Positions 45,630 to 55,906 are shown, counted from the stretch's first letter. The stretch: DNA of 64,000 nt from UBA4416 sp036676295 (GCA_036676295.1 JAKFDE010000031.1:1-64000), one strand, 5' to 3'. Program-made: numbers and translations. The notes: generated by a model not told the origin, from the sequence alone.

Positions 45630-47186
45630 ATGAATAAATTAATCGATCTGGTTACTCCACATTATCTGCGCACAAGCTTTATCTTGTTCGTTATGCTATG
45701 CATTAGCTTAATCGGTAAAAGTCAAACTAATTCCAAAAAACCTCAGGACTCCAAATACATAAAAATAAATCATGCCGGCCGTTTGGCATTTGACAAGTCT
45801 CTTGGAGTTGATGCTAAACGCTTGATCGGAGATGTGGAATGCGAACATCAGGGTGCCGTTATGCGTTGCGACAGTGCGTATTTGTACAATGACAAAAAAC
45901 TGCAAGCCTTTGGTCATATCAGTATTATAAAAGGTGATAGTATTTTTTTATATGGTGATTCTTTACGCTACGACGCTAATACCAAATTAGCCCATTTAAA
46001 GGGAAATGTGCGTTGTATCGAAAAAGAAATGACCCTTACCACCAACATTTTAATATATGATGTGGCTAATTCCGTGGCAAGTTATTATGATGGGGGAGTT
46101 ATCGTAAATAAAGAAAATACCTTAACCAGTAAAAATGGCCATTATTATTCTACGTCCAAAGATTTAACCTTTCATTACGATGTGGTTTTAACTAATCCGG
46201 ACTATAAGGTGATAAGCGATACTCTTCGCTATAACACGATCAACAAAACATGTTATTTTATGGGGCCATCCTATATTACCAGTAAAGAAAATTCTATTTA
46301 TTGCGAAAACGGATGGTATGATACAGAAAAAGAAATATCCCGTTTTAGTAAAAATGCCATGATCGTTACTAAAGACCAAAAATTATTAGGTGACAGTATT
46401 TTTTATGATCGTAAAAGAGGTTATGGCCGGGCTACTAAAAATGTTCGAATCATTGATACTACTAATAAATCCTTTATAGTTGGCAATTTTGCCGAACATT
46501 TTGAAAAGGGTAACAGAGCCATCGTTAGTAAACAAGCAATTTATGGCCGGGTTATAGAAAAAGATACTTTATTTTTATCAGCCGATACGTTATTTTATGA
46601 CGAACCTGATTCCACACACACCTTTATTAAAGCATACAGGCATGTTAAAATTTTTAAGAAAGATCTTCAGGGCATTTGTGATTCTTTAGGTTATTATATG
46701 CATGATTCTATCATGAAACTATACAACTCCCCCATTCTGTGGACAAATAACGGACAAGTCACCGCCAAACAGATCAACATCATTACCGGATTGAATAGTA
46801 TTAAAAGTTTTGAATTAAACTCCAATGCTTTAGTGATCCAAAAATGCGATAGTTTGGATGAACATAAATTCAATCAAATATCAGGCAGGCGTATTGAAGG
46901 ATTTATTGTAGAGGACACAATCCGTAAATTAAACGTGATCGGTAATGCCCAAATTATTTATTACATCAAACAAAAAAATGATTACAAAGGCGTAAACAAA
47001 ACCCTTTGTAGTGATCTAAGTGTGTGGTTCAATGGCGATGGTGTTGATAGAGCCACTTATAGAAACAAGCCTGAATCGGTTATTTATCCTTTAAAAGAGG
47101 TTAATGATATGGAAATGAGAATGAAGAATTTTGTTTGGCTGGAAAACAAAAGACCAAAGAAAAAATCAGATATTTTAATTCGGTAA
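45630..47186 (+). CDS. OstA/LptA-like exported protein
   Basis: The protein has 518 residues and an N-terminal hydrophobic leader (about 12-32, TSFILFVMLCISLIGKSQ). Repeated OstA beta-jellyroll strands follow: FGHISIIKGDSIFLYGDSLR, LKGNVRCIEKEMTL, TDTLFYDEPDS-like units and KNVRIIDTTNKSFIVGNFAE. OstA-like proteins carry lipopolysaccharide across the periplasm (LptA, and the N-terminal part of LptD). The chain ends without an LptD barrel, so it is a longer LptA-type or bridge-like protein. It is followed 49 bases later by fabG. Confidence 0.87.
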   Translation: MNKLIDLVTPHYLRTSFILFVMLCISLIGKSQTNSKKPQDSKYIKINHAGRLAFDKSLGVDAKRLIGDVECEHQGAVMRCDSAYLYNDKKLQAFGHISIIKGDSIFLYGDSLRYDANTKLAHLKGNVRCIEKEMTLTTNILIYDVANSVASYYDGGVIVNKENTLTSKNGHYYSTSKDLTFHYDVVLTNPDYKVISDTLRYNTINKTCYFMGPSYITSKENSIYCENGWYDTEKEISRFSKNAMIVTKDQKLLGDSIFYDRKRGYGRATKNVRIIDTTNKSFIVGNFAEHFEKGNRAIVSKQAIYGRVIEKDTLFLSADTLFYDEPDSTHTFIKAYRHVKIFKKDLQGICDSLGYYMHDSIMKLYNSPILWTNNGQVTAKQINIITGLNSIKSFELNSNALVIQKCDSLDEHKFNQISGRRIEGFIVEDTIRKLNVIGNAQIIYYIKQKNDYKGVNKTLCSDLSVWFNGDGVDRATYRNKPESVIYPLKEVNDMEMRMKNFVWLENKRPKKKSDILIR

Positions 47187-47235
47187 ATCAATAATCTGAT
47201 ATTTTGTATATTTAGCCTTTAAATTACAAACGCTT

Positions 47236-47985
47236 ATGAAATTATTACAAAATAAAGTCGCCATTATTACAGGTGCATCTCGTGGAATTGGAAAAGGAAT
47301 TGCTGAAAAATTTGCAGAACAAGGTTGCAATATTGCTTTCACCTTTTTATCATCAGTAGAAAAAGCCAAAGCATTTGAAACTGAATTAGCTACCAAGTAT
47401 GGCGTAAAAGTAAAAGGCTACCAAAGTGATGCGGCTGATTTTAAAGCAGCTGATCAATTAGTAACCGATGTGGTGGCAGAATTTGGAACCGTAGATGTTT
47501 TAGTTAACAATGCCGGTATTACTCGCGATACATTATTAATGCGCATGAGTGAACAACAATGGGATGAAGTAATAAATGCCAATTTAAAATCGGTATTTAA
47601 CTTAACTAAGGCTGTACAAAAACCAATGTTAAAAGCTCGTAGTGGTTCTATCATCAATATGAGTTCTGTGGTTGGCGTAAAAGGAAATGCAGGTCAGGCA
47701 AATTACTCTGCTTCTAAAGCCGGTATTATTGGTTTTACCAAATCAGTAGCGTTAGAATTAGGTTCTCGTAATATTCGTAGTAATGCCATTGCGCCAGGCT
47801 TTATTGAAACTGAAATGACAGGTGCTTTGGATGAAAAAGTAGTTCAAGGATGGAGAGATTCTATTCCTTTGAAGCGTGGTGGATCTGCTGAAGATGTAGC
47901 TAACTTGACTTTATTTTTAGCAAGTGATATGAGTGCATACATTACAGGCCAATGCATCAATGTATGTGGTGGAATGCTAACCTAA
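47236..47985 (+). CDS. fabG: 3-oxoacyl-[acyl-carrier-protein] reductase
   Basis: The protein has 249 residues of the short-chain dehydrogenase fold. The NADPH-binding motif is TGASRGIGKGI, the structural motif is NNAG, and the catalytic residues are Ser in INMSSVVG and Tyr/Lys in YSASKAG. The tail IETEMTGALDEK and CINVCGGM fit FabG. It reduces 3-oxoacyl-ACP in fatty acid elongation. It lies between an OstA-like gene and a VWA-like gene. Confidence 0.93.
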   Translation: MKLLQNKVAIITGASRGIGKGIAEKFAEQGCNIAFTFLSSVEKAKAFETELATKYGVKVKGYQSDAADFKAADQLVTDVVAEFGTVDVLVNNAGITRDTLLMRMSEQQWDEVINANLKSVFNLTKAVQKPMLKARSGSIINMSSVVGVKGNAGQANYSASKAGIIGFTKSVALELGSRNIRSNAIAPGFIETEMTGALDEKVVQGWRDSIPLKRGGSAEDVANLTLFLASDMSAYITGQCINVCGGMLT

Positions 47986-47989
47986 AAAC

Positions 47990-48079
47990 AGATATGAGAA
48001 CTGAGATATGAGAAGTGAGATTATTACAATAATAAAATCATACAAGTTCTCAATTCTCAATTCTAACATCTCAATTCTT
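47990..48079. repeat. Intergenic repeat family A, long imperfect hairpin
   Basis: The left arm (47990-48022, rich in GAGATATGAGAAGTGAGA) pairs imperfectly with the right arm (48045-48079, TTCTCAATTCTCAATTC...). It fills nearly the whole gap between fabG and the VWA-like gene. It resembles the element at 61349-61421. Confidence 0.6.
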
Positions 48080-48085
48080 TAAAAA

Positions 48086-50146
48086 ATGGAATTTATCTCT
48101 AATTATCCCTGGTATTACACCCTGTTATGTTTGGTAGCAGGGTTTGTTTTTTCTGCCATGCTATATTACAGAGATAAACAAAATACTGAGCGCTCTAAAA
48201 AATTACTCTATGGTTTAGCTGTTTTGCGTTTTGCGTCCATTTCAATCATTGCTTTGTTATTGTTAGACGTATTTGTAAAACGTTTAATTAATGAAACCGA
48301 AAAGCCTGTTATTATTGTTGCTCAGGATAATTCATCCTCATTACTTTCCGGAAAAGATTCTACGCAACTCAAAGCAAACTACACAAAAGCCTTAAATGCT
48401 TTTATAAATAGCGTAAAAGAAAAATACGATGTTAAAACCTATCAATTCGATTCTGAATCTAAACCTTCTGAAACATTTGATTTTAAAGGAAAAGAAACAG
48501 ACATCTCAAAATTGTTTTCAGATATAGAAAACAATTACGCCAACAAAAATATTGGGGCAATTGTTTTAGCAACAGACGGCATATACAATAAAGGAACGAA
48601 CCCTTTGTATAGTATCGAGAAGATCAATGCACCGATTTACACCATTGCTTTGGGTGATACAGTGCCATTAAAAGATATTTGGATACAAGCCGTTAATCAT
48701 AACCAAATTGCTTATTTAGGCAATTCCTTCCCTGCTGAAGTGGTTGTTAATGCTATTGATCTGAAAGATAAATCCACTAACATTTCTATTTCTCAGGGTG
48801 GTAAAGTTTTAAGATCAGAAAACATTACCATCAATTCCAACAACTTTAGCAAAGTGTATAATTTTATTTTAGACGCTAATCAATCCGGAATTCAAAAATA
48901 CACGGTTTCAGTTTCAACAATAGATGAAGAAAAAAACAAACAAAATAACACACAATCCTTTGTAGTAGACGTCATTGATAATCGCGAAAAAATATTGATC
49001 CTTGCCAATGCCCCACACCCTGATATAGCAGCAATTGAACAAAGTATAGCATCTACTCAAACGTACGAAGTAGAAGTGGCTTTGATCAATGATTTTACCA
49101 AGCCATTAAAACCTTACTCTTTAATTGTTATTCATCAAGCTTCCATTTTACCTCAGCGCATTAGTAATGAGTTAAAGGGCAATAATCAATCTTTATTTTT
49201 TATAGGAAGTAATTTTTCCAATTTTCTGAGTGGCATCAATAGTAATGCTGCCCAAACTAATAGAACTAATGATGTTGAAGCCATTTGCCATAGAGAGTTT
49301 TCTTTGTTCACTATCAGTAATGAATTACAAAATTACTTTAAGGTATTTCCGGCTGTAAAGTGTGCTTTTAAAAACACATTAGTTTCCAATGGAAGCAATG
49401 CCCTTTTAACACAAAAAATTGGTGTTGTAGAAACAGAAGAACCTTTAATGGTATTTTTAGAAAACAATGGTGTAAAAACTTGTGGTTTTTTAGGAGATGG
49501 TTTATGGCGCTGGCGTTTACGGGATTTTGCCGATCATGAAAACCATAATTTATTTAATGAATTGATCAATAAAACGGTGCAGTATTTATCCGTAAAAGCC
49601 GATAAAAGCTTTTTTAGAGTGTATACTAAAAAAATCATCAACGAAAATGAAGCACTAGATTTTACTGCAGAAGTATATAATCAGAGTTATGAGTTAGTGT
49701 CAGAACCGGACGTTACTTTGAGTTTAAAAGATGATAAAGGAAAACTATACAATTACACATTTAGTAAAAAACAAACCATGTATAGTTTATCGGCGGGCAT
49801 GTTTCCACATGGAGAATACAGCTATGAAGCCAAAGTAAAATACGGTGATAAGTTGTATACCAAATCAGGAATAGTGATGGTCAAAGAAATTGTTTCTGAA
49901 AAGATCAACACGGTTGCCAATCACCAATTATTATATCAAATAGCTAAACAAAGCGGAGGTAAGCTCTATTACGAAAACCAATTAGATAATTTACAAAAAG
50001 ACATTTTAAGCAGCGAACAAATAAAATCCATTACTTATTCTCATAAACAATTAACTGATCTGGTAAATCTAAAATGGATCTTCTTTTTAGTGGTTTTAAT
50101 GCTCAGTATTGAGTGGTTTTTACGCAAATATAACGGGAAGGTTTAA
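48086..50146 (+). CDS. Membrane protein with VWA-like domain
   Basis: The protein has 686 residues. Two N-terminal helices (about 8-28 and 40-62) lead to a von Willebrand A-like domain (VIIVAQDNSSSLLSGKDS, about 75-200, with IVLATDGIYNKGTNP). A beta-rich middle and one C-terminal helix (IFFLVVLMLSIEWFLRKY) follow. The layout recalls Bat-type membrane VWA proteins of Bacteroidota, but the metal site (DNSSS rather than DxSxS) is not standard. The role is unknown; a periplasmic scaffold anchored in the inner membrane is likely. Confidence 0.8.
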   Translation: MEFISNYPWYYTLLCLVAGFVFSAMLYYRDKQNTERSKKLLYGLAVLRFASISIIALLLLDVFVKRLINETEKPVIIVAQDNSSSLLSGKDSTQLKANYTKALNAFINSVKEKYDVKTYQFDSESKPSETFDFKGKETDISKLFSDIENNYANKNIGAIVLATDGIYNKGTNPLYSIEKINAPIYTIALGDTVPLKDIWIQAVNHNQIAYLGNSFPAEVVVNAIDLKDKSTNISISQGGKVLRSENITINSNNFSKVYNFILDANQSGIQKYTVSVSTIDEEKNKQNNTQSFVVDVIDNREKILILANAPHPDIAAIEQSIASTQTYEVEVALINDFTKPLKPYSLIVIHQASILPQRISNELKGNNQSLFFIGSNFSNFLSGINSNAAQTNRTNDVEAICHREFSLFTISNELQNYFKVFPAVKCAFKNTLVSNGSNALLTQKIGVVETEEPLMVFLENNGVKTCGFLGDGLWRWRLRDFADHENHNLFNELINKTVQYLSVKADKSFFRVYTKKIINENEALDFTAEVYNQSYELVSEPDVTLSLKDDKGKLYNYTFSKKQTMYSLSAGMFPHGEYSYEAKVKYGDKLYTKSGIVMVKEIVSEKINTVANHQLLYQIAKQSGGKLYYENQLDNLQKDILSSEQIKSITYSHKQLTDLVNLKWIFFLVVLMLSIEWFLRKYNGKV

Positions 50147-50303
50147 TCAGCTTCATTTTTCAGCCTAAACCGAATTTTATCATCTATTTCCTTGCGTAAT
50201 AAGGCAATTAGCTATTTAACAAATCTTTACCAAAAAACTTAAGAATCCAATTTTTTTAATGCTTTATGGCATTTTTATTGGAATGTCTATAACTCTAAAT
50301 CGT

Positions 50304-50311
50304 TATATTTG
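50304..50311 (+). promoter_or_regulatory. -7 promoter element of the thioredoxin/DUF6029/Omp28 set
   Basis: TATATTTG matches TAnnTTTG exactly and lies 20 bases before the ATG at 50331. A TTG at 50277-50279 is a weak -33 candidate at slightly long spacing. Confidence 0.6.
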
Positions 50312-50330
50312 TTAATCTAAAATTATTAAA

Positions 50331-50852
50331 ATGAAACAATTACTAATTCTTTCTTCGGCCATCGTTCTTTTCTTTTCGGCATTTACTATTAAATCAGATG
50401 ATGGCGGAAAACTGCCTTCTGCGACAGTAAAAAAGTGTGATGGAAGCAAAGCTAATACAAACACTTTTTCTAACAATGGTAAGCCTATGATCATTAGCTT
50501 TTGGGCTACCTGGTGCAAACCTTGTAAAAAAGAATTAGATGCCATACATGAAAACTACGCTGATCTGGTAAAAGAAACAGGGGTTAAATTAATTGCTATT
50601 TCTATTGATGATGCTCGTAGTTGTGGCAAAGTAGTAACGGATGTGATGGCTAAAGGCTGGGAATACGAAGTTTATATTGATGAAAATCAGGATTTTAAAC
50701 GTGCAATGAATGTCAATAATGTACCTCACACATTTATAGTGGATGGCAACGGACACATAGTATGGAGCCATAATTCATATGCCGAAGGTGATGAAGACAA
50801 ATTATTTGAAAACGTAAGAAAGGTAGCTAAAGGCGAAAAATTAGAACACTAA
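50331..50852 (+). CDS. TlpA-like thioredoxin-fold exported protein
   Basis: The protein has 173 residues. The hydrophobic leader (about 1-20) is followed by a TlpA/AhpC-TSA-type thioredoxin domain. The active site is WATWCKPCKK with C62 and C65, and the cis-proline loop is NNVPHTFIVDG. It should act as a thiol reductase/oxidase in the periplasm. An extra Cys in the SIDDARSCGKV segment is not part of the active site. It is the first gene of a tight plus-strand set: 26 bases to DUF6029, and Omp28 follows. Confidence 0.92.
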   Translation: MKQLLILSSAIVLFFSAFTIKSDDGGKLPSATVKKCDGSKANTNTFSNNGKPMIISFWATWCKPCKKELDAIHENYADLVKETGVKLIAISIDDARSCGKVVTDVMAKGWEYEVYIDENQDFKRAMNVNNVPHTFIVDGNGHIVWSHNSYAEGDEDKLFENVRKVAKGEKLEH

Positions 50853-50878
50853 TCTCTCTATAATCCCACTCTATTTTT

Positions 50879-52591
50879 GTGAAAAAAATCATCAACTATT
50901 TTACAGTTGCCTTAAGCATTGGTTTAACGCATACAGCTTTTGCACAAAGTAATAATCCATTACAAGCAGTTAATGGTAATTTTCAAATTGATGCTGCCAA
51001 CTATCAAAGAGATACAGCAATTGGAGCTGATCCAGGAAAAGAGGTGTTCCGCTACAATGCCTTTGGTAATATTAATTATGCTATTGGCGATTTTACTGCA
51101 GGATTTAGATATGAAAGTTATAACCCACCATTAATTGGCTATTTACCAGGGTATAAAGGTTCAGGAATTCCATACCGTTTTGCGCGCTATAAACACAAAG
51201 ACATTGATATTACCGTGGGTAATTTTTATGAACAGTTTGGAAGTGGTATTGCTTTAAGAGCCTACGAAAACAGAGGTTTATTATATGACAACGCTTTTGA
51301 TGGTATGCGGGTTATTTTTACTCCAAAAAATGGGATCACATTAAAAGGTTTAGTAGGAAAACAAAGAACTTATTTTTCTTTATCTCCCGGAGTTGTAAGA
51401 GGTTTTGATGGTGAAATTAATGTAACCGAATTATTTGACTCCATCTTTAAAAACTCTAAAACCAAAGTTATTTTAGGCGGTAGTTTTGTGAGTAAATATC
51501 AAGATGCATCTGATCCTACTTTAGTTCTACCTGAAAATGTAGGAACAAGTGCCGGTCGTTTAGCAATTATTAGAGGTGGCTTTAATTTTAATGCAGAATA
51601 TGCTTATAAGATCAACGACCCTTCGTACCAAAATCAATTTACTTATAAAGAGGGACAAGCTGTAATAGCCTCTGCATCATATGGCACAAAAGGATTTACC
51701 GTTTTGTTTTCCGGAAAAATGATCGACAATATGAGTTTTAGAAGTGACCGTAATGCCACTAATACTATTGACATGATCAATTATATACCTGATTTCAGTA
51801 AATTCCACACCTACTCTTTAATGGCTTATTATCCTTATGCCACACAACCCAACGGAGAAGTTGGCGGTACCGGAGAAATACAATATAAAGTACCCAAAGA
51901 AAGTTTATTAGGTGGAAAGTACGGAATGGACATTTCTCTTAATGCCTCTGTGTATTATGCCTTAGACACCATTGGACTTGATCCGGCAAAAGATTCTATC
52001 AGACATTTAAAATACTCATCTAATTATGGTGCTTTGGGCGATAAGTATTACCAAGACATTAATATAGAGATCACAAAAAAATTCTCTAAAAAATTAAAGA
52101 TGACTTTCATGTATGCTAATCAATTTTTAAATCAATCGATCGTGCAATTTAACACCGCAGATAAATCGGAGCATCCTGACGTTAGTTCACATATTGGTGT
52201 AATTGATATTACATATAAATATAAATCAGGTTCAGCTATTCGTTTTGAAACACAAGGTTTTTTTGGAAAATATGATTATGGCACACATAAATATGAGCCT
52301 AATGGAGAGTTAAATGTTACAAACAATACCGGCTCCTGGATTTCAGAATTAATAGAATGGACACCAAATTCACACTGGAGTATTACCATTGCCGATCAAT
52401 ATAATTACAATAATCCTGTTGTTGCGAAACGTGTACATTACTATTATGGTATGGTTGGTTATGTAAATGGCCCTACCCGTATTTCATTAAGTTATGGCCG
52501 TCAACGTCAGGGTATTTTCTGTGCAGGAGGTGTATGTCGTTTTGTACCCGCATCCAGTGGCGTTTCTTTAAGTATTTCATCCAGTTTTTAA
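50879..52591 (+). CDS. DUF6029 family outer-membrane protein (GTG start)
   Basis: The protein has 570 residues. The signal peptide MKKIINYFTVALSIGLTHTAFAQ starts from GTG at 50879. The body looks like a large beta-barrel: repeated amphipathic strands (ITVGNFYEQFGSGIALRAYE, MTFMYANQFLNQSIVQF) and a final SISSSF ending in Phe. The NGNFQIDAANYQRDT start is typical of DUF6029. It probably spans the outer membrane; transport or structural role unknown. It sits between a thioredoxin and an Omp28 lipoprotein. Confidence 0.88.
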   Translation: MKKIINYFTVALSIGLTHTAFAQSNNPLQAVNGNFQIDAANYQRDTAIGADPGKEVFRYNAFGNINYAIGDFTAGFRYESYNPPLIGYLPGYKGSGIPYRFARYKHKDIDITVGNFYEQFGSGIALRAYENRGLLYDNAFDGMRVIFTPKNGITLKGLVGKQRTYFSLSPGVVRGFDGEINVTELFDSIFKNSKTKVILGGSFVSKYQDASDPTLVLPENVGTSAGRLAIIRGGFNFNAEYAYKINDPSYQNQFTYKEGQAVIASASYGTKGFTVLFSGKMIDNMSFRSDRNATNTIDMINYIPDFSKFHTYSLMAYYPYATQPNGEVGGTGEIQYKVPKESLLGGKYGMDISLNASVYYALDTIGLDPAKDSIRHLKYSSNYGALGDKYYQDINIEITKKFSKKLKMTFMYANQFLNQSIVQFNTADKSEHPDVSSHIGVIDITYKYKSGSAIRFETQGFFGKYDYGTHKYEPNGELNVTNNTGSWISELIEWTPNSHWSITIADQYNYNNPVVAKRVHYYYGMVGYVNGPTRISLSYGRQRQGIFCAGGVCRFVPASSGVSLSISSSF

Positions 52592-52601
52592 AAATAACAA
52601 C

Positions 52602-53483
52602 ATGAGAAAATTAATTTTAAATTCAGTAGCTTTTATCTTAACAGTAATTGCAATTGTAAGTTGTGATTTTGTTCAGGATGCAAACCCTTCTATAACTCCA
52701 AATACAACAACAGGAGGGAACTCTAACATTATTTACAGAAAAGCATTTATAGAAGATTATACCGGCCATAAATGTGGAAATTGCCCGGCTGCTGCCGATC
52801 AATTAAAAAGCATAGAAAACACTTATCCGGGAAAAATTGTTCCTTTAGCTGTTCATGCAGGTTTTTTTGCGACAACAAACCTACAGTACCCAACCGATTT
52901 TCAAACTACTGCCGGAGACGCGTATGATCTACAATTTGGAAATTCGGCAGCCGGAAATCCTAATGGTTTAATTAATCGTTCAGGTTATGGCACAGCCAGC
53001 TTTATTAAACAATGGTCATCCTGGGGCGCAGATGCGGCTTCCATCATTGCAATGCCGGCAAAATTTCAAATTAAAATACATAATACATTTAATGCAACCA
53101 CTAAAGTATTAGATACTGATATCACGGTTAAATCATTAGCAACTAATACAGGTAATTATAAATTGGTTGTGCTCTTAAGTGAAGATAGCGTTATTGCTGA
53201 ACAATTGGATTACAGAAAACCTAGTGGGTCACAATTGGTTCCTAACTACGAATTCAATCACATATTAAGAGGAGCAATAAACAGTACATGGGGTGATGCC
53301 ATCTTTACAAGTGGAACGGCTGCCCTGAATGATTCTGTGGTGAAATCTTATACAGGTTTTTCGGTTAACGCAAACTACCGTCCTAAAAAATGTCATGTAG
53401 TTGCTTATGTGTATGATGCAGATGCGGCTAGTCCAACCTACTATGAAGTTTATCAAGCTGAAGAAGCTCATGTAGAAGAATAA
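52602..53483 (+). CDS. Omp28-related outer-membrane lipoprotein
   Basis: The protein has 293 residues. The lipobox gives AIVSC with lipidated Cys21. The Omp28 domain starts at RKAFIEDYTGHKCGNCPAAA, which carries a thioredoxin-like CGNC pair (C58, C61), then VPLAVHAGFF. The C-terminal half is a beta-sandwich. Omp28 is a surface/outer-membrane lipoprotein family described in Porphyromonas. It starts 10 bases after DUF6029, so the two are co-transcribed. The CxxC suggests thiol chemistry shared with the TlpA-like protein upstream. Confidence 0.9.
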   Translation: MRKLILNSVAFILTVIAIVSCDFVQDANPSITPNTTTGGNSNIIYRKAFIEDYTGHKCGNCPAAADQLKSIENTYPGKIVPLAVHAGFFATTNLQYPTDFQTTAGDAYDLQFGNSAAGNPNGLINRSGYGTASFIKQWSSWGADAASIIAMPAKFQIKIHNTFNATTKVLDTDITVKSLATNTGNYKLVVLLSEDSVIAEQLDYRKPSGSQLVPNYEFNHILRGAINSTWGDAIFTSGTAALNDSVVKSYTGFSVNANYRPKKCHVVAYVYDADAASPTYYEVYQAEEAHVEE

Positions 53484-53501
53484 TTATAATTTGCACTAAA
53501 T

Positions 53502-53539
53502 AAAAAAGGCTATCCTCAACATGAAGGATAGCCTTTTTT
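53502..53539. terminator. Bidirectional terminator between Omp28 and tex
   Basis: A perfect 15-bp stem (53502-53516 with 53525-53539) has an 8-base loop. An A-run on the left and a T-run on the right let it end the rightward Omp28 message and the leftward tex message. Confidence 0.9.
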
Positions 53540-53556
53540 AGTATCATATAAAACGA

Positions 53557-55806
53557 TTACTTCTTAAACTTCCCCTTCAATGCTGCCAAAGCAGACATCA
53601 TATCGTTAGGATCATAAGCTACTTCTTCTTTTTTCTGCTGCTTACTATTACCCGACGACTGCTTAACTGCTCCTTCACCTTTCATTGATAAAGCAATACG
53701 TTTACGTTTCACATCGCACTCGGTAACATTTACCCACACATGTTGTCCAACCTTTACAATTAAGTTTGGATCATCTACAAAAGTATCACTCAATTGAGAA
53801 ATATGAACCAAGCCATCCTGATGAACGCCAATATCTACAAAGGCACCAAAGTTGGTAACGTTGGTTACAATACCCGGTAAACGCATGCCTTCTCTTAAAT
53901 CTTCTATGCTATGAACGCTTTCATCAAAACTAAATACCTCAAATGATTTTCGAGGATCGCGTCCCGGTTTTTCTAACTCAGTTACAATATCTTTTAAAGT
54001 TGGTAAACCAATTGTTTCCGTCACATAAGCATTCAAATTAATTTTCTTACGTAACTCTTTGTCTTTGATAAGATCATCAATGCTGCAATTCAAATCAGCA
54101 GCCATTTTTTCTACAATATGGTATGACTCCGGATGCACCGCACTTTTATCTAATGGATGAATGCCGTCACGAATACGTAAGAAACCCGAACATTGCTCAA
54201 ATACTTTGTCTCCCATGCGATTTACTTTTAGCAAATCTTTACGGGATTTAAAAGCACCATGTTCATTGCGATACTCTACAATATTTTTTGCCAACGTTTC
54301 GCCAATACCTGATACGTATGATAATAATTGTTTAGAAGCCGTGTTCAACTCCACACCTACGCCATTTACACAACTCATGACCACGGCATCCAATTTATTT
54401 TTTAAAGCGGTTTGATCCACATCATGCTGATACTGTCCAACGCCAATAGATTTAGGATCTAACTTTACCAACTCGGCTAATGGATCAGCTAAACGACGAC
54501 CAATAGAAACGGCACCACGCACCGTTAGATCATAATCGGCAAACTCTTCACGAGCTACGTCTGATGCCGAATAAATAGAAGCTCCTGCTTCACTCACCAT
54601 AATAACCGGAATTGTTTTAGGCAATACTTCAATTCCTCTGATGAATTGTTCTGTTTCGCGCGATGCGGTTCCATTACCAATAGCTATAGCCTCTAATTCA
54701 TACTTAGCACATAAAGCCATTACTACGTGCTGAGAATCCATCACGCGGCGCGGCTCATGAGGATAGATCACTGTTTCTTCCAATAATTTTCCTTGTGCAT
54801 CTAAAGCAACAACTTTGCAACCTGTTCTAAAACCCGGATCAATGGCCAACATGGCTTTTTGACCTAAAGGTGAAGCCAGTAACAATTCACGTAAATTATC
54901 TGCAAATACTTGGATCGCTTTTTCATCCGCTATTTGTTTGGTAAACAAACGCATTTCTGCTTCAATACTTGGTTGCAATAAACGCTTATAACCATCTTCA
55001 ATGGCTAATTGAATTTGCTCAGCACATTCATTACGTGAGGTAATGAATTGTTTTTTTAATTGCTCATGTGCTACTTCATCATCAATCACAATATCTAAAA
55101 TCAAAAAGTCTTCTTTCTCACCACGGCGCATGGCCAACATACGGTGGCTCGGACAAGACATTAATGGTTCTTCCCACTCAAAATAATCCGCAAATTTTTC
55201 ACCCTCTTCTTCCTTCCCTCTGATCACTTTACTTTTTATAATAGCCGATCTTTTAAACAGAATACGCATGCCTTCACGAGCAACAGCATCTTCACTTACA
55301 ATTTCAGAAATAATATCTCGCGCACCCTGTAGAGCTTCGTCAGGATTTTCAACACCTTTTTCTTTATCTACAAATTTTAATACTTCCGGAAACAGGTCTT
55401 TAGTTTGTTGTTCTAGTATTAATAAAGCTAAAGGCTCTAATCCTTTTTCACGGGCTACTGTAGCTTTGGTACGACGTTTTGGCTTGTATGGTAAGTATAG
55501 ATCTTCTAAGGTTGATAAAGTCTCAGCGGCTAAAATTTTTGATTCTAACTCTTCGTTTAATTTACCCTGACTTTCAATAGACTTTAAAATACTTTCGCGA
55601 CGTTGTTCTAACTGACGTAAACGTTCGATCTCATTTTTAATAGTAATTACCTGAACTTCATCCAAACTTCCGGTTACCTCTTTACGATAACGAGAAATAA
55701 AAGGAACGGTAGCTCCTTCATCTAATAATTCAACGGTAGATTTTACCTGTTTGGCATCAATCTTTAGCTCGGCGGCAATTTTAAAAAATAAAGCAGTATC
55801 GGTCAT
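53557..55806 (-). CDS. tex: Tex family RNA-binding transcription accessory protein
   Basis: The protein has 749 residues. It has the N-terminal Tex domain (EVTGSLDEVQVITIK), a YqgF/RNase H-like core (MLAIDPGFRTGCKVVALD), helix-hairpin-helix repeats (VSGIGETLAKNIVEYRNEHG), and an S1 RNA-binding domain (PGIVTNVTNFGAFVDIGVHQDG, about 645-715). A short basic tail follows. Tex is a cytosolic, highly conserved protein linked to transcription and stress tolerance. It stands alone; its upstream gap holds a long inverted repeat. Confidence 0.96.
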   Translation of the reverse strand: MTDTALFFKIAAELKIDAKQVKSTVELLDEGATVPFISRYRKEVTGSLDEVQVITIKNEIERLRQLEQRRESILKSIESQGKLNEELESKILAAETLSTLEDLYLPYKPKRRTKATVAREKGLEPLALLILEQQTKDLFPEVLKFVDKEKGVENPDEALQGARDIISEIVSEDAVAREGMRILFKRSAIIKSKVIRGKEEEGEKFADYFEWEEPLMSCPSHRMLAMRRGEKEDFLILDIVIDDEVAHEQLKKQFITSRNECAEQIQLAIEDGYKRLLQPSIEAEMRLFTKQIADEKAIQVFADNLRELLLASPLGQKAMLAIDPGFRTGCKVVALDAQGKLLEETVIYPHEPRRVMDSQHVVMALCAKYELEAIAIGNGTASRETEQFIRGIEVLPKTIPVIMVSEAGASIYSASDVAREEFADYDLTVRGAVSIGRRLADPLAELVKLDPKSIGVGQYQHDVDQTALKNKLDAVVMSCVNGVGVELNTASKQLLSYVSGIGETLAKNIVEYRNEHGAFKSRKDLLKVNRMGDKVFEQCSGFLRIRDGIHPLDKSAVHPESYHIVEKMAADLNCSIDDLIKDKELRKKINLNAYVTETIGLPTLKDIVTELEKPGRDPRKSFEVFSFDESVHSIEDLREGMRLPGIVTNVTNFGAFVDIGVHQDGLVHISQLSDTFVDDPNLIVKVGQHVWVNVTECDVKRKRIALSMKGEGAVKQSSGNSKQQKKEEVAYDPNDMMSALAALKGKFKK

Positions 55807-55906
55807 AGGAAATTATAAATGTTAAATTTTTCATCACTAACAAATATAAACCTATAAAAGCCTTGTTGCCATTGCATTTATCAACAATCAGTATTTTTTG
55901 ACTAAA

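Noticed and set aside
50146..50300. Weak hairpin AATGC ... GCATT before the thioredoxin gene as a terminator
   Set aside because: The stem is only 5 base pairs and its T-run is interrupted; not strong enough to call.
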